Source: Coleophoma eucalyptorum
Lineage: Eukaryota > Ascomycota > Leotiomycetes > Helotiales > Dermateaceae
Assembly: GCA_026120035.1 (NCBI GenBank)
Contig: JALRME010000017.1
Location: forward strand, 62,001 to 126,000
DNA length: 64,000 nt
Direction: 5' to 3'
Under the pieces are notes generated by a model. The model did not search any database, had not been told where the DNA came from, and saw only the letters and a program-made list of their open reading frames with translations. Every line of letters starts with the position of its first letter. Position 1 is the first letter of the stretch. The translations under genes and the position numbers were made by a program. This document shows, one piece after another, positions 22,532-34,654 of the stretch.

Positions 22532-23954
22532 CTATGCTATGTCCCGTACACTATGTTCCTGTTTTGGAGTCTCTGTAGATACAGAAGAATGCAAAATTCT
22601 AGACTTCGAGAGATGTTGCTTGACGAGTGCTTTGCAAGCCGGAATGGAAACAGCAATTATGCCTAGGGAAACCTCTAGGAAACAACATAATGAGAACTCA
22701 AATGTATCCCCTATTTAATCGCAACAATTGATTAGTAGTTTACTTTAAACCCCACTTTTAGGATATGACCTAGGATAGACATACAACTACGATCTTGGCT
22801 ATTCCTCAGCTTCTGCATAGCTTTCAGTCTGAAAACAGAGGCGATACAGGCACTTTGGAGACTACAGTTAGAATTTTGATGCTACAGCGCGGTAATGCTC
22901 AACTTACAGTCCACCTAGTCCTAAAAGGATAATAAGTCCAGCTCGTTTTCTTCTCGACAAGCAAGTGAGTTCTAGTTCAAGAATCGGAGTTAGTCAAATT
23001 TGCTAGTAGCTCCCGTAATGCCTTAAATCATAAAGCAGATTTCAGTACGTACCCCAGATATTTTTTATTGGTAAGATCAATACTACTAGATCCGTTGCAA
23101 TATTGAAGCCCGATATACTGTATTGGAGATGCCAACCATTGATGATGCAATGATCTCCTGGTATATTAAAAGTGGACTGGAAAAAGTTGCCTCTGACAGG
23201 TAAACACTGGAAGATTATTCCAATCACGCTTGCGATACTCATTGCTATTAGGGCACCCATGACAATTTTGGTGATCGGTCGAATCTTTCCAATGGGAAAA
23301 CTTCGTAAATATGTCGCCAGAATGGAAAGTTTCACGAGAGCCATTGAAATCACGTAGATTATCATCATGTAATATGTGACCTAGAAAATTAGCTACTAGT
23401 ATATTTTGGGGATAGGGAGATCTAACCTGCCCTAGTTTCATAACCTGAGCGAAAGATAGGTGTTCGCCATGAACTCCAAGGCCATATTTCATACCTGTGA
23501 TGATTACGCAGTAGTGAGCAAGAGCCCAATAACTTATCAATTTACACATTTATCGCCCAAATGAGAAGATCTGGTCTATTTTGTTGATATGGACTTACCA
23601 AGGATATCTAGTATGGTTGATACTGTCAGGATGCACTTTATCCAATATTGAATTAGCATTAATTCATCAAAGGTGAAAGCGATCCCAAATATTGTTTACC
23701 AGTGCGGCTGAAATAAGCCAATCATCAATTCGAAGATCCTTTACAATAAAAAGCCTCGTGCATAGCCTCACAGATACAACACAGTATGAAATCGCAAGTA
23801 TTGTCCATTCTATTACAAGTAGGGCCACCTGATATGTGGTATGGCCCTAAAATCTATGGTCAATATTCCAAAGTCCAATTTTCTATAAATAACTAGGCAG
23901 ACGTACAATTTGTGCATTATATGGATCCAACACGGGTGGATAATTGACGTCCAT
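22532..23954 (-). CDS. SAT4/Pth11-type seven-helix integral membrane protein
   Basis: Eight short exons can be joined: 23954-23907, 23828-23700, 23635-23599, 23494-23427, 23380-23053, 22971-22908, 22852-22785 and 22710-22532. They total 307 codons (306 residues), with every junction in phase. The product starts MDVNYPPVLDPYNAQI and shows the fungal rhodopsin-domain pattern. An RLFIVKDLRIDDWLI loop follows helix 1, then GMKYGLGVHGEHLS, ALVKLSILATYLRSFP, FQCLPVRGNF, a helix ending ILPIKNIW, and CLSRRKRAGLIILLGLGGLACIASVFR. The last helix is FLEVSLGIIAVSIPACKAL. These proteins resemble GPCRs such as Pth11, which senses surfaces in Magnaporthe; this one lacks an extracellular CFEM domain. No damage is seen. 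Ligand and coupling are unknown. Confidence 0.83.
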
Positions 23955-24145
23955 CTTCAATCAAAACAGGATGGAGTTTGCCGTAATTCAGAATATCATC
24001 AGCTGTCATAGACCTTTTAACGCCTGATCAGGAGGGGTCAGAATCTTCTCATGACTGAGAATTTAAAATTTCTAGGGTTTAGTGGCAAACTGTACGCAAA
24101 CAGAGCCTTGAAACATATTTGCGAAACTTTGAATAAAAAGGGTTA

Positions 24146-26007
24146 ACGTACATTACAAGCGAGTGGGCCATACAAGCGAGTGGGCCACCTTCTACCAAAA
24201 CAGCCTCCTCCTACTTCGACACTATATTATATTAACATTACTACATGGAATCGGTCCTAGTTGAAAGCAGGCTTATTCTAGCCCTCGAAGCTTTAGATAA
24301 CGATAAAGATTTAAGCATTCGAAACGCAGCAAAGGTCTATAATGTATCTCGTACGACCCTTACTCGTCGACGCGTCGGAAAACCTTTACGACGTGATACT
24401 CTAGCTAATTCGATGCGGCTTACAAAATTGGAAGAGGAGGTTATTGTACGATATATAAGAGAGCTAGTAACGCGATTATTTCCACCTAGGCTTCGTGGTG
24501 TTGAAGATATAGCGAATCGACTCCTACAAGCACGCGATATACTACCTATTGGTATACATTAGGCTTATAACTTTGTAAAGCGTCAACTAGAGCTCCAAAC
24601 GCGATTCTCTCGAAGGTATAATTACCAAAGAGCCTTATGCGAAGACCCAAAGGCTATTAGCGAGTGGTTTGCACTCGTACGAAATACGAAAGCTAAGTAT
24701 AGTATTATCGAGGAGGATATATATAACTTCGACGAGACAGGGTTTATAATAGGTGTTATATTCGTAGGTATAGTTATAACTACTTCAGAGGGCCGTAGTA
24801 GAGCAAAATTGGTACAGCCTAGTAACCGAGAATAGGCTATAGTAATCTAGGGAGTTAGTACTATAGGCTAGACTATACTACCGTTTATCGTTCTAGTAGT
24901 ATAATACTACCTAACTAACTAGTATCAAGAATGTAACCTACCGGCTGAGTAGGTTATTACAACTATAGATAATGGTTGGACTACCAATAATATAGGCCTA
25001 GATTGGATTAAGTACTTCGACTACTCTATAGGACCCTATACGAAAGGTGGATATAGGCTATTAATCCTCGATAGCCACGAGAGCCACTATTCTACTGGAT
25101 TTGAGCTATACTACCAAGAGTATAATATTATTATACTCTATATACCTCTACATTCATCTCACCTCCTCCAGCCATTAGATATAGGCTGCTTTAGGCTATT
25201 GAAACAAGCGTACGGCCGCTAGGTAGAGGTCTTAATACAAGTATATATCAATCATATAAGTAAGCTTGAATTCTTATGTGCCTTCCGGATAGCATTCTTT
25301 GCTTCTATAACCTAAAAAAACATATAAGGTAGCTTTATTGGAGCTAGCCTTGTACCTTACGACCTAGAGAGAGTTCTTTCTAAGCTTGATATATAGTTAA
25401 GGACTCCGATACCACCTAGGCTATCTATAGCTATATCCGATACTTGGATTTCTAGGATACTACAAAATCCAATAGAGGCTGATTCGTAGACTAGTCTAAT
25501 TAAAACTCGAATTTCTAATCATCAAAATAGCTTACTAACGTCTATGTTAGATACTATCGATTAGTTTGTAAAGGGAGCAAAGGCAATAATATACGAGGTA
25601 GCCCTTCTTCGTAGCAAGATCTTAATACTACGTAAGGCAAACGAGGACCTAAGCAAACATCGGAGGGCTAAAAAAACACGTATACAGCTTGACGGGGCCC
25701 TTAGTATATAAGATACAAAAGACCTATTAGATCAAAAGGATATAAATAAGCAAGTAGAGTAAGAAACACGTTAGAATAGTAGACGAATAAGAGGGGCTCT
25801 TACGAAGGTACGATGCTATAGTGTTTGCGGTAAACCTAGCCATAATACACGTACTTATCATAAGGCTATAGAATTATCTGATTTAGCTATTTCAAATATA
25901 ATTATAGCTAATTCTTAGTGTTAGTGTTATTAAATTAAGTTTAAAGGTTGTACAGTATTAGAAAGTGGCCCACTCGCTTGTATGGCCCACTCGCTTGTAA
26001 TGTACGT
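24146..26007 (+). mobile_element. pogo/Fot1-type DNA transposon, RIP-damaged (element 1)
   Basis: A 1,862-bp element is bounded by inverted repeats of about 43 bp beginning ACGTACATT and flanked by TA duplications (24144-24145, 26008-26009). Each end contains two direct 17-bp units built on ACAAGCGAGTGGGCCA. One transposase frame fills the interior on the plus strand. Its start codon lies at base 100 of the element, the same offset as in the related element at 57627-59488. Confidence 0.92.
24245..25918 (+). pseudogene. pogo-type transposase with many TAG/TAA codons
   Basis: A single uninterrupted frame of 558 codons, without net frameshift, encodes a pogo-family transposase riddled with nonsense codons. 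Seen in order are an N-terminal HTH (IRNAAKVYNVSRTTLTRR), a CENP-B-like HTH part (LEEEVIVRYIRELV), and the DDE core. The core has the first Asp in YNFDETGF, the second in RLLILDSHESHYS, and the third in HLLQPLDIGCF. A degraded C-terminal knuckle-like motif (CGKPSHNTRTY) follows. Most stops are TAG where Trp or Gln is expected, for example before AYNFVKRQ, after SNRE and before VITTIDNGWTT. That fits CpA-to-TpA change on both strands, as in RIP. The copy cannot supply transposase. Confidence 0.9.
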
Positions 26008-27193
26008 TAAACATAATCCGGATTTGGTACGCGGCTAGTTTATCAGGATCAAGAAAGTCTTGGCGGCGAAGCGAGTCAAGGTAAAGAGAAGCGGTCATGA
26101 GGCAGATCAATAGATTGTAGCTTCAGACCTTGACCGAAAGCGGACAAGAGTTAGATAAATGACACATAGCATTGCTCTGGGTTGTCGCAGCTGGCCAAAG
26201 GCCGTTGACGGCAACTGTTTGCCACACCTACCTACTACTAGTGGCACTGGAAAATTTTGTGACCGACCCAATTGCGACTATCATATACTTAACCGCCCAT
26301 GTATCACGCGCTGCACATTGGAATTTTGTAGAACATAGGTAAATGTTATCTGAGGAAGCTATACAGAAGGGGCGTGGTAAGATTAGCGAGGCACTCAATT
26401 ACGAGATTAGTAAGCATCTTCAGGATGCATGCCAAACCGCTGTCAAGTTGCCATTTATGACAATGATAATTTTACCTAGTACTAGACTATAGAAAATGAC
26501 TGGTTTCTAGACGTGGGATGTCGAACTCAGGCACTGTAAACAAGGGGATTTCTACCTTCTACAGGTGGTTATATATTAATTGCGGTGGTTGTAGAAGTCT
26601 CCACTACCTGCCATATTTAACTACTTGTTACGCAGCAATATCGATACTACTTGATCTTCTCTTTGTGTCAGTAACCGCAGCTACAGCTATCACCTAACTC
26701 TTTGTATTGGCATGGCGCAGCACAAAACTTAGCCATCAAATATCAGCACCTATCCTGCATGAAGGTACTAGGTACTAGATAATTATGCACAAATCTAACA
26801 TTTTTTCAATTTTTACAGACACTATTATCTTAGTATATATTAGATAGCGGATGGTATCAAATGGCTAGTCGAATTCGAGAGAATCAATAACCAGAGTAAC
26901 ACCCTGCTTAGCCAAACCCCAGCACTCACTAGTTAACAGCTGATACGCTTGAAGATGGCAACAGCCCAGAGTGAATGAGATTTAAGTCTGACAGAAATTT
27001 TATTTGTACCGGATGGCGTCTTAATATAAAGAGATCGAGACTAACCAAGTGCGTTTTACCTGACAGCTTCTGATAGGGGTGGTCATTATTTAAGTAGAAG
27101 ATTCTTGTGATCCGGGTGATATCAAAAAAGATCTGTATGCTTTGGCGGAACAGGCCCAAACTCCCTGATAATGTTTTTCGAAGCCATAATAAC
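26008..27193. other. Intergenic, no gene seen
   Basis: Spacer between pogo element 1 and a solo LTR. No supported coding region. Confidence 0.5.
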
Positions 27194-27502
27194 TGCTGGT
27201 TTGGTATAGCTCTTATTTCAACTGTAATAGACAAGTCAAAATCGTGAGGTTAAAAAATGTAGATGATCTTCTTAGTAAGTGAGCGTGATGGAGGTCATAC
27301 AAATACCCTTATTGGGTATCCATTCGACCTCCGTAGTAATACAATTTATAGTGTTTCCATTTGAGTACGAATGCAAACGCATGAAGGTAGTGTGGCAATA
27401 GTCCAAATGCCTGGATGTGTAGGTGTTGTGACGATATACTGTCACGTATAGGTGGTGTAGCGATGTTTCAACACGTGCAGGTGATATAACGATATTCCAA
27501 CA
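27194..27502 (-). mobile_element. Solo LTR (copy D, reversed)
   Basis: A 309-bp copy lies in the opposite orientation, ending CGATATTCCAACA with a degenerate other end (TGCTGGTTTGGTAT). It is flanked by the perfect 5-bp duplication ATAAC (27189-27193 and 27503-27507). It belongs to the family at 6034 and 6437. Confidence 0.8.
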
Positions 27503-27928
27503 ATAACCCTTACTGCCATTACTGTTATAGTTTATTTGAGTTTTAAAACAAGTTCAAGTGGAAATTCTACAACCTAGGGATTTATCTAAGATACACAATA
27601 ATCAAGCCCCTATTACCTTAGTCCTTACTATATTTCTATTTTTATATGTGTAGTAGTTAGGAAGAACGGGCGCAATAGCTCGGAGCAACACATCTAAGCG
27701 TATTTTGGAGCTTTGAAATGGCCGTATTATTCTATTGCGCTCTTCTGAAGATATTTAGATCCGTCATTTAAACTTGGTTACACAATGAAAAATAAGGAAC
27801 CTCCACTTGACCAACAATATCTGCTAGAATCACCTACTATGACACCATTTGTTTATATACTCCAGAGATCATTTAACCACATTTTAGTCTAGGAACTAAG
27901 AAGACCGAACTTCCAGGTTGTCCTGTTA
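27503..27928. other. Intergenic, no gene seen
   Basis: Short AT-rich spacer after solo LTR copy D, in the 3' flank of the 2EXR gene. Confidence 0.5.
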
Positions 27929-29077
27929 TCACGACGCCTTACGTGCCTTGAGTTTTGCAATTATATGCTCTTTGAATCGGACAAAACGTTCATAATCGCC
28001 CGCTAAGTCTATTTCAAGAACAGATGATAAGTTTATCTCGGCCATACATCTCTTTGTAACAAGAAATCTAAAGTCGATGGTAAAAGAACCACTAAGATTC
28101 AACATCTCGGCTTTCGTGTGATAGCCTGGGCACCAAGCCGGGAGGTGCTTAAGTGGGCATATATCGATGTTCTCCTCGAATACGTAGCTATAAAAGTCCC
28201 ACCACGGGACATCTGCGGCATTCTGAACTTCGCTTTTATCACCATAGCTTCCATGCCAAATCAAGGCCTTGAATAACGTAAAATGGTTGACTAGGAGTCG
28301 CAAATCAGGATTTGGCTCGAAGACGAGATTGCGTAGGCGAGAATTGCCAAAAAAGGGGTGCTTGGCGATAAGTTCATCAGAGACGTTATATACATCACAG
28401 CTAATGTGCTGAATGTCGACTGCAGGCATCTCTTGCCATGCAGAAGTAGCAGAACCGTCTAGGTCAGGATCAGGGCCTAGAGCCAGGATAGATACTATAC
28501 GCAATCCAGGGAGGCTCTGGATACTAATGGCTGCGATAGCGTCAACTATCGACCAAGCATTCTCTGAGATAGCCACTTTCCGAATGAGCTGGCGCTCAAA
28601 GCCTAGAAATGGATCAACGTTAAATCCTAAGAATGATATTCCCGTATCAAAGACAGCGAACACATCCGTCTCGTAGCTGACAAAAGGTACATCGATTCGG
28701 AGCCTATACATCTCGGTGCGCTCTCCAGATTCACGGTGTTGATACTGTGTGATGTTTGGACGCAAGTCCACGTACCGAGTCGGAGAGAAGTAGCGCGGTA
28801 GCCAAACTGCACGGGATTCTCGACACGCATGCAGAGGTGGGAAAATAGCCTCGTCTCGGTTGTTTCCCACAAGTCAGAGGCGCCAGTCTGGATGCTGCTC
28901 ATGGGCAGCACAGGCTGTCCTCACAACTCTCCTATTCCCACGGGCTTGGTACTTCCAGCATTTCGAACATGGTAGTTGTCCAATTATTCGTTCTGGCTGC
29001 GGAATGCTTCCCCAGATTTTAAGGCGTAACTCGATAGGCAGTGCTGAGAAGATAGCGAATTCGATTAGTGGGGCCAT
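27929..29077 (-). pseudogene. 2EXR-domain protein with one in-frame stop
   Basis: One frame of 383 codons runs from ATG 29077 to a stop at 27929, broken only by TGA at 28874-28876 (codon 68). The N-terminus has the 2EXR hallmark FSALPIELRLKIWG, and after the stop come PPLHACRESRAVWLPRYF and a long C-terminal region typical of the family. The stop falls between PDWRL and LVGNNRDEA; CGA to TGA would explain it. 2EXR proteins are a large lineage-expanded fungal family with no known biochemical function. It may be a recent pseudogene, a null allele or a base error. No splice sites that would remove the TGA are apparent. Confidence 0.75.
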
Positions 29078-29691
29078 TATTCTTTTGGAAGGAAAACGAG
29101 GTCGCGATAAGGGGAAAAGATGACACTTTAATAAGCAGAAGGTCCGAACTGACGGAATACACAACCAACCGAAGGCCGGGGTAATAATTGTATACGAGAG
29201 AATAAATTAAACAAGGATAGAATTGATCTCCACATTATCTTATCGGTTCACATCTATATGTGTCTTATCTTGCACCAGATAATATCTTGTCTCTCGACCA
29301 CACGCTTCTCCCCGCAGGAATCTTCTTACCTAGAGTATTATTATATAAGTGTTCCTGTTACGTACGTAAACTATTGTTATATGCACATATAATGGGTAGA
29401 ACTGGCTTATCAATCATTAACTTCGTCTACTTCATTTGATGCTATAGAGCTTAGACTAGATTACCTATGATTGGTCGCGCAAACGATGACAGGGTGTGAG
29501 GATCTACATGTCAAAACTTCAGAACTTTAAACCAGACGACAGAGATGACTTGCGATTAAGCAAACCATCCTTTTATGTACAAGTTACTAGATGAATGGGC
29601 CAACTGGACTGAATTGAGCGTGGGCTTGTTCGTTGGCAGCTGAATCATTATTGAACTGGTCTCGTTCTATCCCGGCTGTCCCTCATCTCTG
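29078..29691. other. Divergent intergenic region
   Basis: About 0.6 kb separates the divergent starts of the 2EXR gene (minus) and the Zn2Cys6 gene (plus), so it probably holds both promoters. No named motif seen. Confidence 0.45.
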
Positions 29692-31508
29692 ATGGAGCCC
29701 CCTCCCCCTCCTAAGGCCAAGGGATCTCGAGCAGGGAAACCAAAGGTTCGCACCGGTTGTAAAATCTGCAAGTAAGTCTTCTATGCCATCAGAAAACATG
29801 TGATAATACCTGACTTCACGCCTAACTTAGGATTCGCCGTGTCAAGTGCGATGAGACAAAACCTTCTTGTTATCGATGTCAATCAGTTGGTCGAGAGTGC
29901 ACATACGCCCATTCTATTCCTATTGGGCACTATTCCCATCACAGCCGTTTTGTACCGATTCGAAGTCGACCAACATTCACACAGGAACAACCAAACTTTG
30001 AAGGAACAATCTTGACCCGGACCCGATACCTGCCCCCTCAATTGAACCTATATGCTCCTTCGGCCACCCATACTTGGGATAGCAATGAACGCCGTTATTT
30101 CCAGCTATTTGTAGAACAAATTGCTTTGGATTTGTCAGGTTACTTCCATACGCCATTTTGGACTCGCCTTATTCTTCAAGAATGTCACCGGGAACCAGCC
30201 ATACGGCTTGAGATATGTGCCATAAGTGCACTCTGCAAGGCAACCACAGCTCCATCTTACGAAGGGGACTCACATTATCATTATGCCTTGATGCAACAAA
30301 GTAAAGCACTTAGGTGTCTCTGCAAAGGTCTTTCAAATGGATCTGTAAGACTTGCGTTAATCGCAAGCCTCATTTTTTGCAGCTTTCAGAGCTTACTGGG
30401 CGATGTGGAGACTGCAGCGCAGCAAATCTCAAGTGGTACACGCCTTCTGGGCCAATGGAAAAATGCGAGGGCCAACGCCGAAAAGAAAATCTGTCGCAGA
30501 ACCACAAAAAGTTCGACTCAGGGCCCAGAGAATATCGACTCAGATTTGATTGGAGTTATTGAGCGGCTGGAACTGCCATTGCTTTCCTATGCCACAATGA
30601 ACCCCATAACTTCACATGTATTCGAGGAAGTAAAAGAAGCAACCGAGATTCACATTATATCTATACCAGATCTTTTTTTAAGCGTACAGCAAGGACTGCC
30701 ATCAGCCCTCCAGTTCTGCAAACTCTCTCTCAAACACATGAAGATATGTAATACTCACAAGTCACATCCACAACCTATGGCCTTCCACCACGTATTCGTG
30801 CAGAATCAGAACACCTTAATGACTTTTAGCTTCCGCTGGAAGGCAGCAATGGCTCCAGTTCTCAAAAAAATCGACCAACACGCCTCAGATTTTGATTACC
30901 TCGGCGCCCTATTATATGATGTCTATGTTAATGTTTTCGAGAGCATTGTTGTGACTTCCCTCTCCACTGACGAGATGGTCTATGACGAATACAATGATAC
31001 GTTCCAACACATTGTCAATTCATCGAGGGAGATCCTGCAGAAGGATCACGACTTACGGCGATCGAATCGGCAGCGTCATGACGAGGGAGCTCCAAAGGCT
31101 GATAACTGCAAGAATGATGTAGTAGGGACTCCAATACTACAAATCAGTCTCGGTGTAATACCCTCTCTCTTCTACGCAGCGACAAGGTGCCGTGAACCTT
31201 TAGTACGCCGACAAGCCATAGCGCTATTGAGGAAGTGGAAGGGACGAAATGGTGTTTGGGATAGTACGGAGGCTGCTATAGTTGCAGAGTGGGTTTTAAC
31301 TACGGAGGAAGCCAATTTGACTTCGGGTAAGCAAGGATTTATGGTAGAAGAGGGCTATATTGGGTTTGTGAAGGAGGAATGGCGGGTAAGGATGCATACT
31401 CTGAAGTGGAACATTGATGCAAAAAGCAAAGTCATCGAAGTCGAGTGTTATCAAGGAACTGGGAATAGCACAGCAATACAACGCAAGGCTACTCTGTCAT
31501 GTCAATGA
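29692..31508 (+). CDS. Zn(II)2Cys6 fungal transcription factor
   Basis: Two exons, 29692-29771 and 29831-31508, encode 585 residues; the 59-bp intron (GTAAGT..TTAG) splits the zinc cluster. The N-terminus is basic and proline-rich, then the binuclear cluster has cysteines at residues 23, 26, 33, 40, 43 and 50 in the canonical C-x2-C-x6-C-x6-C-x2-C-x6-C spacing (RTGCKICK then IRRVKCDETKPSCYRC). The remainder is an alpha-helical regulatory region of the fungal_trans_2 type (LEICAISALCKATTAP, DYLGALLYDVYVNVFESI). Such proteins bind CGG-containing sites and regulate nearby or distant metabolic genes. A 2EXR gene lies upstream in divergent orientation and a secreted beta-helix gene downstream, with no obvious shared pathway. 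The frame is intact. Confidence 0.92.
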
Positions 31509-32688
31509 TACATGACGACGCAGATTGCAGCCAATGAAAAGTGTAAGAAGATACTATGCATTGTAGGAGCTAGTTATATACTTCCACTAATGGGCTCAGT
31601 GACTAGGAAATGTAAAATCACCTCTCGACACATAGTAAGCTATTGTACTACAGGTCGGATTAGGTGCTCTATAGGCTGATACAATGTATTAACCAAAAGA
31701 ATAATTTGGAGCAATATTTACATTATTCAGACTAAAGATAGTTATGCCAATGCCAGTAGCGCCTTAATTTAGTTAGGATTATTGAATGAGGACACCGCCA
31801 TTTCATTTGATATGATTGAGTGTTGTATACACGATGAAATTAACCGCGACACATATAAAGAATGACAGAATGAATCGAAATCTTCCTATAAGCTAAGGGA
31901 AAGCATTGCAGTTTAAGGATGATCTTATTTCCGATTATATACAAGACGTGGGAGAGACTTCAATTTAGTGGCGAAATTAAGGAAGGAGAACGGCGATACA
32001 GATATTCTAAGCATGATAACAATAGTTTGTCTTTACCCTCCCCCCTTCCTCCCCTCTAAGATCTTTTAAACCCTTGAATACAAACAGCCATTTTTATCTA
32101 GTTTAATGTTGTTTGTTGTTATTGTACTACACACCGAAGTTAACTATTGTGTCTTGGCTTTTAGTCTCCTCTCGGTTACTATTGAGCCAAATTCCGAAGG
32201 CGTGCAGGAACGACTGACGCTACGGGATTCTCTCAGCTATTCGCCAAGACAGCCTCGACCATCCACGCCCAAACAGTCAAACTTTGCATGCTCTGTTATG
32301 CAGATTTATTCCACCATTTGGCTATCCAAGGAAGTCGTTTTAATAGCTGTTATAGCCCACGGCTGAAGAGGCTGAGAGAGCTGGAAGGGACAGCCACTTA
32401 AATTCGGTTTGTAAGCGAATTTCCTTCCAAATCGCTAAAATCATGCTTTCCACTTTTCCATGGTTACAAGCCACAAATGTCAGGGTTACCCCCAACCGTA
32501 TACTCACGGGTCGAAAGAAATTCCTCTTATCCAAGGCAAAAGTGAAATATAATAATAAGTGTGTTGGATGCCCAGTTTCTTTTTGTTTGAGCTTCTTTCT
32601 CAGCACTTAATTTCCCATATATTCAACACCAGCCAAGAACGCACATATCACATTTTGAACGTACGACATTTTTGTACATACCAATCAA
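31509..32688. other. Intergenic, no gene seen
   Basis: AT-rich 3' flank of the transcription factor gene and 5' flank of the beta-helix gene. A pyrimidine-rich patch lies near 32037-32057. No gene seen. Confidence 0.5.
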
Positions 32689-33783
32689 ATGGTGCAACGA
32701 ACTTCAGCAGCGTCTGGTCTTTTGACCACATTATTCTTAATCCTGATCGCAGTCAGCAACGCTTCAACCATCATTGTAAAGCCAAATCAGCTCATCCAGG
32801 CTGCTATTGATGCAGCTCATCCTGGAGATAGCATCAGAGTCAAACCTGGTGTCTATGCTGAGCAGTTAACCATAAAGAAAGACAGCATTGCCTTGATCGG
32901 CCAAAAAGGCACAATTCTCGTGCCCCCTACCATACCGATTCCAGCAGCACAACAGAACTTGTGCTTTAACACAACGGGCTCCAGCAATATTGCAGGTATC
33001 TGCGTTCAGGGAACTGATGTTCAATTGGCGCCATTTCCAGGTACTGAACATCAGAAGGTCCTCTCAGTTGGTCGGCGAGTAAAGGGTGTGTCGATTACTG
33101 GTTTTGAGGTCAACGGTTTCTCGGGCGAGAATATTGCGTTATATGGTGCCGAAAATGCTCTCGTCACCAAGAACAAGATCATCGACGGGCAAGTGTACGG
33201 TGTCCTTGCAGCTGGCTGCATAAACTCGGATGTTAGCGATAATAAAATCATCTCGACAGGCCTAACACCTTCCGGCTTTCGTTTCATTGGCGTATGCTCG
33301 GATAACGAATTTGGTGCAAAGGTATGGACCAATGACATTGATAACTACGGCATTGCGATCTGTATTCAGACAAATGGCGCCAACATTCAGCATAACCATA
33401 TTACAAACAGCTGCTATGGTGCCTTTGTTGACCCGGGTGTCAATAGCGCAATTGTTCGTCATAATAACATTGGCCCATCCAATCCTGACTGCGCAACAGC
33501 TTTTGGGGTTTCCGCTGGTATTGTGGTCGCGGGAATTAATACCGAGGTACAATTCAACGCCATTGTAGGACAAACCATTGGCGCCGCTGCTACTCCTGAA
33601 AATGTTGGTGTGGGCATTATTGTCCTTGATATCCCAGGGAATCCTAACATTGCTGCGGGTAATCAGATCGTCCGAAATAATGTGAGCGACTGCCAACTGG
33701 ACATGGCTCTTGCTAGCACTGGTGTTGGTAATGTTTTCAAGAAGAACTCATGCGAAACCCCATCTTCGCTATGTACCGAGTAA
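32689..33783 (+). CDS. Secreted right-handed parallel beta-helix protein
   Basis: An intronless 364-residue frame begins with a signal peptide (MVQRTSAASGLLTTLFLILI, cleavage near residue 26). The start IIVKPNQLIQAAIDAAHPGDSI is the classic first turn of NosD/pectin-lyase-like beta-helix proteins. Repeating strand-turn units follow, such as SITGFEVNGFSGENIALYG, ALVTKNKIIDGQVYGVLAAG, ANIQHNHITNSCYGAFVDPG and NQIVRNNVSDCQLDMALAST. Paired cysteines suggest disulfides in the secreted product. The fold is used by polysaccharide lyases, hydrolases and some adhesins; I see no diagnostic catalytic motif, so substrate and activity are open. Base composition is higher in GC than the flanks, and the frame is undamaged. 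Confidence 0.85.
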   Translation: MVQRTSAASGLLTTLFLILIAVSNASTIIVKPNQLIQAAIDAAHPGDSIRVKPGVYAEQLTIKKDSIALIGQKGTILVPPTIPIPAAQQNLCFNTTGSSNIAGICVQGTDVQLAPFPGTEHQKVLSVGRRVKGVSITGFEVNGFSGENIALYGAENALVTKNKIIDGQVYGVLAAGCINSDVSDNKIISTGLTPSGFRFIGVCSDNEFGAKVWTNDIDNYGIAICIQTNGANIQHNHITNSCYGAFVDPGVNSAIVRHNNIGPSNPDCATAFGVSAGIVVAGINTEVQFNAIVGQTIGAAATPENVGVGIIVLDIPGNPNIAAGNQIVRNNVSDCQLDMALASTGVGNVFKKNSCETPSSLCTE

Positions 33784-33906
33784 ATATAAGGGAGGATGAC
33801 AGATGTTAAAATGGTTGTGCCTGAGTTGTATGTTTTGAAAAGAAACTGGACATGAGGCATAGGAGTAGTATTAAACGTAATGCTATTTTGTTTATTTTAA
33901 TGAAAC

Positions 33907-34083
33907 TGTTGGAATATCGTTATTAGGTCTCATTAGTACACCTGTATGTAATCATGTGATGTTACAAACAGAGGATGGTATTGATACCCTCCTCCACCTC
34001 CACATTCACTTAGAAGATGATCTCCATTTTACCTCACGTTTTGATCTGTTATTATTACAGTTGTAATAATAAGTATACCAACA
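33907..34083 (+). mobile_element. Solo LTR (copy C, shortened)
   Basis: A 177-bp member of the LTR family starts TGTTGGAATATCG and ends ATACCAACA. It is flanked by GAAAC and GCAAC, a 5-bp duplication with one mismatch. It appears internally deleted relative to the 304-309-bp copies. Confidence 0.75.
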
Positions 34084-34654
34084 GCAACGAATAAATTACA
34101 ATTGTTTCCTTCTGCGAAGAAATAATGTATGGATTCACTTGCTTGAATTTAAAATCCGAACCGTCTTTTTTCTTTCTTCATAACAGTTCACTTAAAATCA
34201 TTCGCATGATGAATAAAGGAACTAAACTTAGGACTTCAAAAGGCTGACAGAGTTAGAGCAATAAAACGAATTTAGCTATGGTGAATAGGCTCTAATGTTG
34301 AGGCTTCGGAAGGCGAGGGACGTTAATACTCTTGGCCAGTTTTAGAGCAAAAGCATAGTTCCGAATTTCGCTACATACTCATATCCCATGTGAGCGATCA
34401 CTTTACTGGTGGAAAATTGTTTCTACTTTGCTCTTTAAGGAACATGAGTCTCTCCTTCTAGTGGCGTTAGAATAGTTTTATTCATTTCGAGGCTCTTAAT
34501 TCTCGAAAGATTTTTGAATCAGCAACAATACTAAAAGCAACAATACTAATAGAAAGCATTTTATCAACAAGCGACCTTGGTATAACTGGCACGATTAGTG
34601 AAGCAGGTGGCGAAACAAATTTCGATGACTGTATCAGTAGGCAATGTGATAGTA
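34084..34654. other. Intergenic, no gene seen
   Basis: AT-rich spacer between solo LTR copy C and the 3' end of the second Pth11-like gene. Confidence 0.5.

Noticed and set aside
26929..27234. 101-codon minus-strand frame
   Set aside because: It runs across the boundary of solo LTR copy D and matches nothing known.
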